Shown here: positions 14,460-17,421 of the stretch, piece after piece
How the letters are laid out: each line of letters starts with the position of its first letter
Numbering within the stretch: the first letter of the stretch is position 1
Assembly (NCBI GenBank): GCA_023266245.1
Contig: JAHFRO010000047.1
Location: forward strand, 1-17,421
Length of the DNA stretch: 17,421 nucleotides
Direction: 5' to 3'
DNA from: Betaproteobacteria bacterium
GTDB taxonomy: Bacteria; Pseudomonadota; Gammaproteobacteria; Burkholderiales; SG8-41
The notes under the pieces: generated by a model
What the model was told of the DNA's origin: nothing
Seen by the model: the letters and a program-made list of their open reading frames with translations, nothing else
Database searches by the model: none
Program-made: the position numbers and the translations under genes

Positions 14460-14888
14460 CTATAGTTTCGGCACCAGACGCGCTTTTTCCATGTTCCCGA
14501 GCTCGAGCGACAGCACCTGGCCGTCGACCTCGAGCTGCACCCTGCCCGCGCCCGCTTCACGCACTACCCCTACGAAGTTGCGCTGCCCGTTCACCGGCAC
14601 GCGCAGCTTGACGCGCGCCTTCTGTCCGGCAAAACGCACGAAATCCCGTTCTTGCTTCAGCAGCCGGTCCAGTCCCGGCGAGGACACTTCCAACCGTTCG
14701 TAATCCACGTTCTCCACTGCCAGCACGCGCGTCACCTGGTGACTGGCCGCGGCGCAGTCGTCCACGTTCACCCCGCCCGGCTTGTCGATGTAGAGGCGCA
14801 ATAGCCGGCCCCCGGCGGAGCGCTCCAGGTCCACCAACTCGTAACCCATCCCGGCCAACGTCGTTTCCAGTAACCCGTTCAAATCCAT
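14460..14888 (-). CDS. rimP: Ribosome maturation factor RimP
   Basis: Needed for 30S maturation; binds near S12. The ATG at 14888 gives 142 residues starting MDLNGLLETTLAGMGYELVD, consistent with the family. The longer frame to 14930 would run through the leader hairpin and add residues foreign to the family. An N-terminal alpha/beta domain contains RLLRLYIDKPGGVNVDDC and EVSSPGLDRLL. A C-terminal SH3-like domain contains RNFVGVVREAG. It is the first gene of the operon, 12 nt before nusA. No strong Shine-Dalgarno is visible. Confidence 0.95.
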   Translation of the reverse strand: MDLNGLLETTLAGMGYELVDLERSAGGRLLRLYIDKPGGVNVDDCAAASHQVTRVLAVENVDYERLEVSSPGLDRLLKQERDFVRFAGQKARVKLRVPVNGQRNFVGVVREAGAGRVQLEVDGQVLSLELGNMEKARLVPKL

Positions 14889-14908
14889 GGCGAATCTGCG
14901 CCACAAAC

Positions 14909-14930
14909 AAAAAATGGGCGAACCGCCCAT
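14909..14930 (-). terminator. Terminator-like hairpin in the rimP-nusA leader
   Basis: On the minus strand ATGGGCG-GTT-CGCCCAT (14930-14914) is a perfect 7-bp GC-rich stem with a 3-nt loop, followed by a run of T (14913-14909) and GTTTG. It lies between the predicted promoter and the rimP ATG, 25 nt before the latter. The gene beyond it is on the opposite strand, so no upstream minus-strand gene in this window needs this terminator; it should act as an attenuator of this operon. Confidence 0.65.
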
Positions 14931-14951
14931 CTTGTTTTCACACAGCCTTGA

Positions 14952-14980
14952 AGTGTAACAAAAATCACGCTGGAATCCAA
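14952..14980 (-). promoter_or_regulatory. Putative promoter of the rimP-nusA-infB operon
   Basis: On the minus strand TTGGAT (14975-14980), 17 nt, TACACT (14952-14957), with TGT directly before the -10 forming an extended -10. Transcription would start near 14946, about 58 nt before the rimP ATG. A dyad AATAGC-N4-GCTATT (14979-14994) overlaps the edge of the -35. Confidence 0.5.
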
Positions 14981-15079
14981 TAGCATAGGCTATTCGAACG
15001 AATGAGGAGCAGGCGAAAAAAACTTTATGCTTTAAAATACTTAGCAGATGTTCGTGCTGCTGCTCAGTTTGATCACACC

Positions 15080-16303
15080 ATGTCTCTGCGCGTCCTCTAC
15101 GTCGACTTCAATTCGTACTTTGCTTCAGTAGAGCAGCAGCTGCGCCCCGAGTTGCGCGGCAGGCCGGTGGCGGTATTGCCAGTGATAGCCGATACGAGCT
15201 GCTGTATCGCCGCGAGCTATGAGGCAAAAGAATCCGGGATCAAAACCGGCACCTTGGTACGGGAAGCGAAGCGCCTTTGCCCGGAGCTAAAGCTGGTGGA
15301 GGCGCGGCCGGCGGTGTATGTCGATTACCACCATCAATTGGTCGAATCCGTCGAGTCGTGTGCACACGTGGAACGTGTACTGTCGATCGATGAGATGTAT
15401 TGCGAACTGATTGGGCGTCAGCAGCAGCGCGATCAGGCGCTCGGACTGGCACGCGAGATCAAGTGTGCCGTCTCGGGGAAAGTGGGCACCGAATTGCGCT
15501 GCTCGATCGGCATCGCGCCCAATGTGTTTCTTGCAAAGACGGCTTCCGATCTGCAGAAGCCGGACGGTTTGACGGTGATCGAGGAAAACGACCTTCCGGA
15601 CTGTCTGTTCGGGCTCAAGCTGCGCGATTTGTGCGGCATCGGAGTCAAAATGGAGAAGCGTCTCAATGCGCTTGGCATCCATAGCGTCGAAGCGCTGTGC
15701 AAGGCGAGCAAAGTCGCGCTGCGCCAGGCATGGGGCGGCATCGGGGGTGAGCGCATGCATGCCAGGCTGCGTGGGGAATGGGTGCCGGACCTGCAAACTG
15801 AACGCTCCAGCGTCGGCCATTCCCACGTTTTGCCGCCGGCGCTGCGCTCGCATCGCACCGCCTGTTCGGTACTGCATCGCCTGCTGCAGAAGGCGGCAAT
15901 GCGGCTGCGCAGTTACGGTCTAATCACTGGCGCATTGCACGTGCGCGTCAAATGGATTGACGGGCCGTCGTGGGAAAACCAAACCCGGTTCGATCCGACT
16001 CAGGATACTTTGCAGCTGATCAACGCGCTCAGAATCCTGTGGGCAGACTACCCCGCGGAATCGAAGTCAATTCCGCTCGCCGTGAGCGTCACGCTGATTG
16101 ACCTGGACGAACAATCCAATCAGTCGCGCGCTCTGTTTGACAGCATTGAATCGCGCAACAAACTCAATGCCGTGACCGACCGGGTCAATCTGTGTTATGG
16201 CAAGAACACCGTCTATTTCGGAGGTGCTCATCTGGCGTTGAGGTCCGCCCCGATGCGGATTGCGTTCAATCACATTCCGGAGCCGGTGGTTGAAGGTGAT
16301 TGA
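15080..16303 (+). CDS. Y-family (DinB/UmuC-like) DNA polymerase
   Basis: Probable lesion-bypass DNA polymerase. The ATG at 15080 gives 407 residues starting MSLRVLYVDFNSYFASVEQQ, where the family motif begins; the upstream ATG at 15002 in the same frame adds 26 unconserved residues. Metal ligands are visible: Asp9 (VDF) and Asp104-Glu105 (SIDE). Phe14 sits at the steric-gate position. SYEAK (46-50) matches the finger motif, with Lys where DinB usually has Arg. The helix-hairpin-helix thumb contains LCGIGVKMEKRLNALGI. The little-finger domain spans about 235-345. No beta-clamp motif was clearly recognised at the C-terminus (HIPEPVVEGD). It stands alone: no lexA, imuA or dnaE2 neighbour and no recognisable LexA box. 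Confidence 0.9.
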   Translation: MSLRVLYVDFNSYFASVEQQLRPELRGRPVAVLPVIADTSCCIAASYEAKESGIKTGTLVREAKRLCPELKLVEARPAVYVDYHHQLVESVESCAHVERVLSIDEMYCELIGRQQQRDQALGLAREIKCAVSGKVGTELRCSIGIAPNVFLAKTASDLQKPDGLTVIEENDLPDCLFGLKLRDLCGIGVKMEKRLNALGIHSVEALCKASKVALRQAWGGIGGERMHARLRGEWVPDLQTERSSVGHSHVLPPALRSHRTACSVLHRLLQKAAMRLRSYGLITGALHVRVKWIDGPSWENQTRFDPTQDTLQLINALRILWADYPAESKSIPLAVSVTLIDLDEQSNQSRALFDSIESRNKLNAVTDRVNLCYGKNTVYFGGAHLALRSAPMRIAFNHIPEPVVEGD

Positions 16304-16329
16304 GTTGCGCGTATTTACGACAGGTTCGG

Positions 16330-16405
16330 GACGATGTCCTACTTTGGCTCCGGCCGCCGCTACGCGCTTTCCTGACGATGTCCTACTTTGGCTCCGGCCG
16401 CCGCT
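16330..16405. repeat. Tandem 32-bp direct repeat with a 44-bp period
   Basis: Positions 16330-16361 and 16374-16405 are identical over 32 bp. Each begins GACGATGTCCTACTTT, which is the complement of the 3' end of the 5S rRNA (16609-16624), and continues GGCTCCGGCCGCCGCT. The bases after each copy remain similar. It lies between the polymerase gene and the rRNA operon. Confidence 0.85.
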
Positions 16406-16546
16406 TCGCGGCTTAACTTATCCCCGCGCCGCGGGGATAAGTTAAGCCTGCGCCGCAACAAGCCGACCGAAATTGAACGCTCCGCTTCACTGCGCGATAA
16501 CAAGAATGTCGGCGTGTTGTCGTTCCGAAAGTAGGACATAGTCAGG
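16371..16546. mobile_element. Short inverted-repeat element with 5S-like ends
   Basis: The left end CCTGACGATGTCCTACTTT (16371-16389 region) is inverted at the right end (16528-16546) with one mismatch. The core can be read as TGT...ACA (16379-16538, 160 bp), end bases used by several IS families. It holds the long palindrome 16410-16448 and no open frame of note. It may be a MITE or the fused ends of a deleted insertion sequence; no clear target duplication is visible. With the repeat at 16330 it makes up most of the 302-nt gap 16304-16605. Confidence 0.6.
16410..16448. repeat. 39-nt near-perfect palindrome
   Basis: GGCTTAACTTATCCCCGCG (16410-16428) and its exact reverse complement (16430-16448) flank a single C. 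The transcript of either strand would fold into a very stable hairpin. No T-run follows on either strand. Confidence 0.9.
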
Positions 16547-16553
16547 GGAACGA

Positions 16554-16600
16554 ACAAAAACAAAAGCCCCACCCGATTTGGGCGGGGCTTTTGTTTTTGT
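16554..16600. terminator. Bidirectional terminator of the rRNA operon
   Basis: ACAAAAACAAAAGCCCC (16554-16570) pairs exactly with 16584-16600; three more G-C pairs lie inside one A/C mismatch, and the loop is GATTT. On the minus strand GGGGC is followed by TTTTGTTTTTGTT, six bases after the 5S 3' end. On the plus strand the same tail serves the polymerase side. Confidence 0.93.
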
Positions 16601-16605
16601 GGGTG

Positions 16606-16720
16606 CCTGACGATGTCCTACTTTCGCACGGAATACACCGCACTATCATCGGCGCTGAGGCGTTTCACGGCCCTGTTCGGAATGGGAAGGGGTGGGACCA
16701 CCTCGCCATTGTCGTCAGAC
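16606..16720 (-). rRNA. rrf: 5S ribosomal RNA
   Basis: About 115 nt on the minus strand. Helix I pairs TCTGACGA at the 5' end with TCGTCAGG at the 3' end. The conserved ACCCCTTCCCATTCCGAAC and GCGCCGATGATAGT segments are present. The exact ends are estimated from helix I. It follows 23S by about 135 nt and precedes the operon terminator. Confidence 0.95.
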
Positions 16721-16730
16721 GTAGCTCTTG

Positions 16731-16850
16731 AGCTCTCAGCCGTCAGCGGTCAGCTTTCAGCCAAGAGCCAACATTCGGAAGAAGTAGAGTTTGATTGTCG
16801 ATTCACGAGTTCAAGCTGACAGCTGATCGCTGACAGCTAACCGCTCACGG
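16731..16850. repeat. Inverted heptamer array 6, in the 23S-5S spacer
   Basis: The left arm (16731-16772) is six units: AGCTCTC, AGCCGTC, AGCGGTC, AGCTTTC, AGCCAAG, AGCCAAC. A 43-nt spacer follows. The right arm (16816-16850) is five units: CTGACAG, CTGATCG, CTGACAG, CTAACCG, CTCACGG. TCAGC-type words on the left face GCTGA-type words on the right. It fills almost the whole spacer between 5S and 23S and must be transcribed with the rRNA. Confidence 0.87.
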
Positions 16851-16855
16851 TTATA

Positions 16856-17421
<566 letters not shown>

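Noticed and set aside
14889..14930. N-terminal extension of RimP
   Set aside because: It would translate the leader hairpin and T run; the family N-terminus begins at the ATG at 14888.
14931..15079. LexA box upstream of the Y-family polymerase
   Set aside because: No CTGT-N8-ACAG sequence was found in the intergenic region; the dyads present have different half-sites.
16304..16605. Short open frames between the polymerase and 5S rRNA
   Set aside because: All cross the long palindrome and direct repeats, have no Shine-Dalgarno and show no recognisable protein motif.

Overview
The window is a GC-rich chromosomal segment from a betaproteobacterium. The taxonomic call rests on gene order (guaA, guaB, a DUF4124 protein, rnfH, ratA, smpB; and rimP-nusA-infB-rbfA-truB-rpsO-pnp), on the protein sequences and on the 5S/23S rRNA; no database search was run. 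Almost all genes are core information-processing or purine genes. The unusual content lies between the genes.

Layout. 1-3220: guaB and guaA on the minus strand, making GMP from IMP, behind a promoter with a perfect TATAAT box. 3377-3856: a small secreted DUF4124-like protein on the plus strand. 3865-4597: ratA and rnfH, overlapping, minus strand, divergent from smpB (4703-5149, plus). 5151-5410: tRNA-Arg(TCT) and tRNA-His(GTG) on the minus strand behind a strong promoter, divergent from dksA (5615-6037, plus). 6150-14888: a long minus-strand translation/transcription/RNA-decay operon: rimP, nusA, infB, rbfA, truB, rpsO, pnp. 15080-16303: a Y-family DNA polymerase on the plus strand. 16606 to the right edge: the 3' part of an rRNA operon (5S and the last ~570 nt of 23S) on the minus strand.

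The most interesting signal is a set of six intergenic elements (1-94, 1664-1756, 5240-5319, 6037-6104, 10342-10420, 16731-16850). All share one architecture: a run of 3-6 seven-base units, a 15-45 nt spacer, then a second run of 4-5 seven-base units in inverted orientation. The seven-base word differs by locus, but the strict period of 7, the inverted arms and a TCA/TGA trimer in most units are constant. The elements nearly fill the spacers they occupy, including a spacer inside the rRNA operon, one between two tRNAs and one between guaB and guaA.

Other notable items: a ~268-bp MITE-like element with 22-bp perfect terminal inverted repeats starting at the rpsO stop codon; a short element beside the rRNA operon whose inverted ends match the 3' end of 5S rRNA; a terminator-like hairpin in the leader of the rimP-nusA operon that could be a NusA-responsive attenuator; and two palindromes centred on the infB stop codon and the rbfA start codon.
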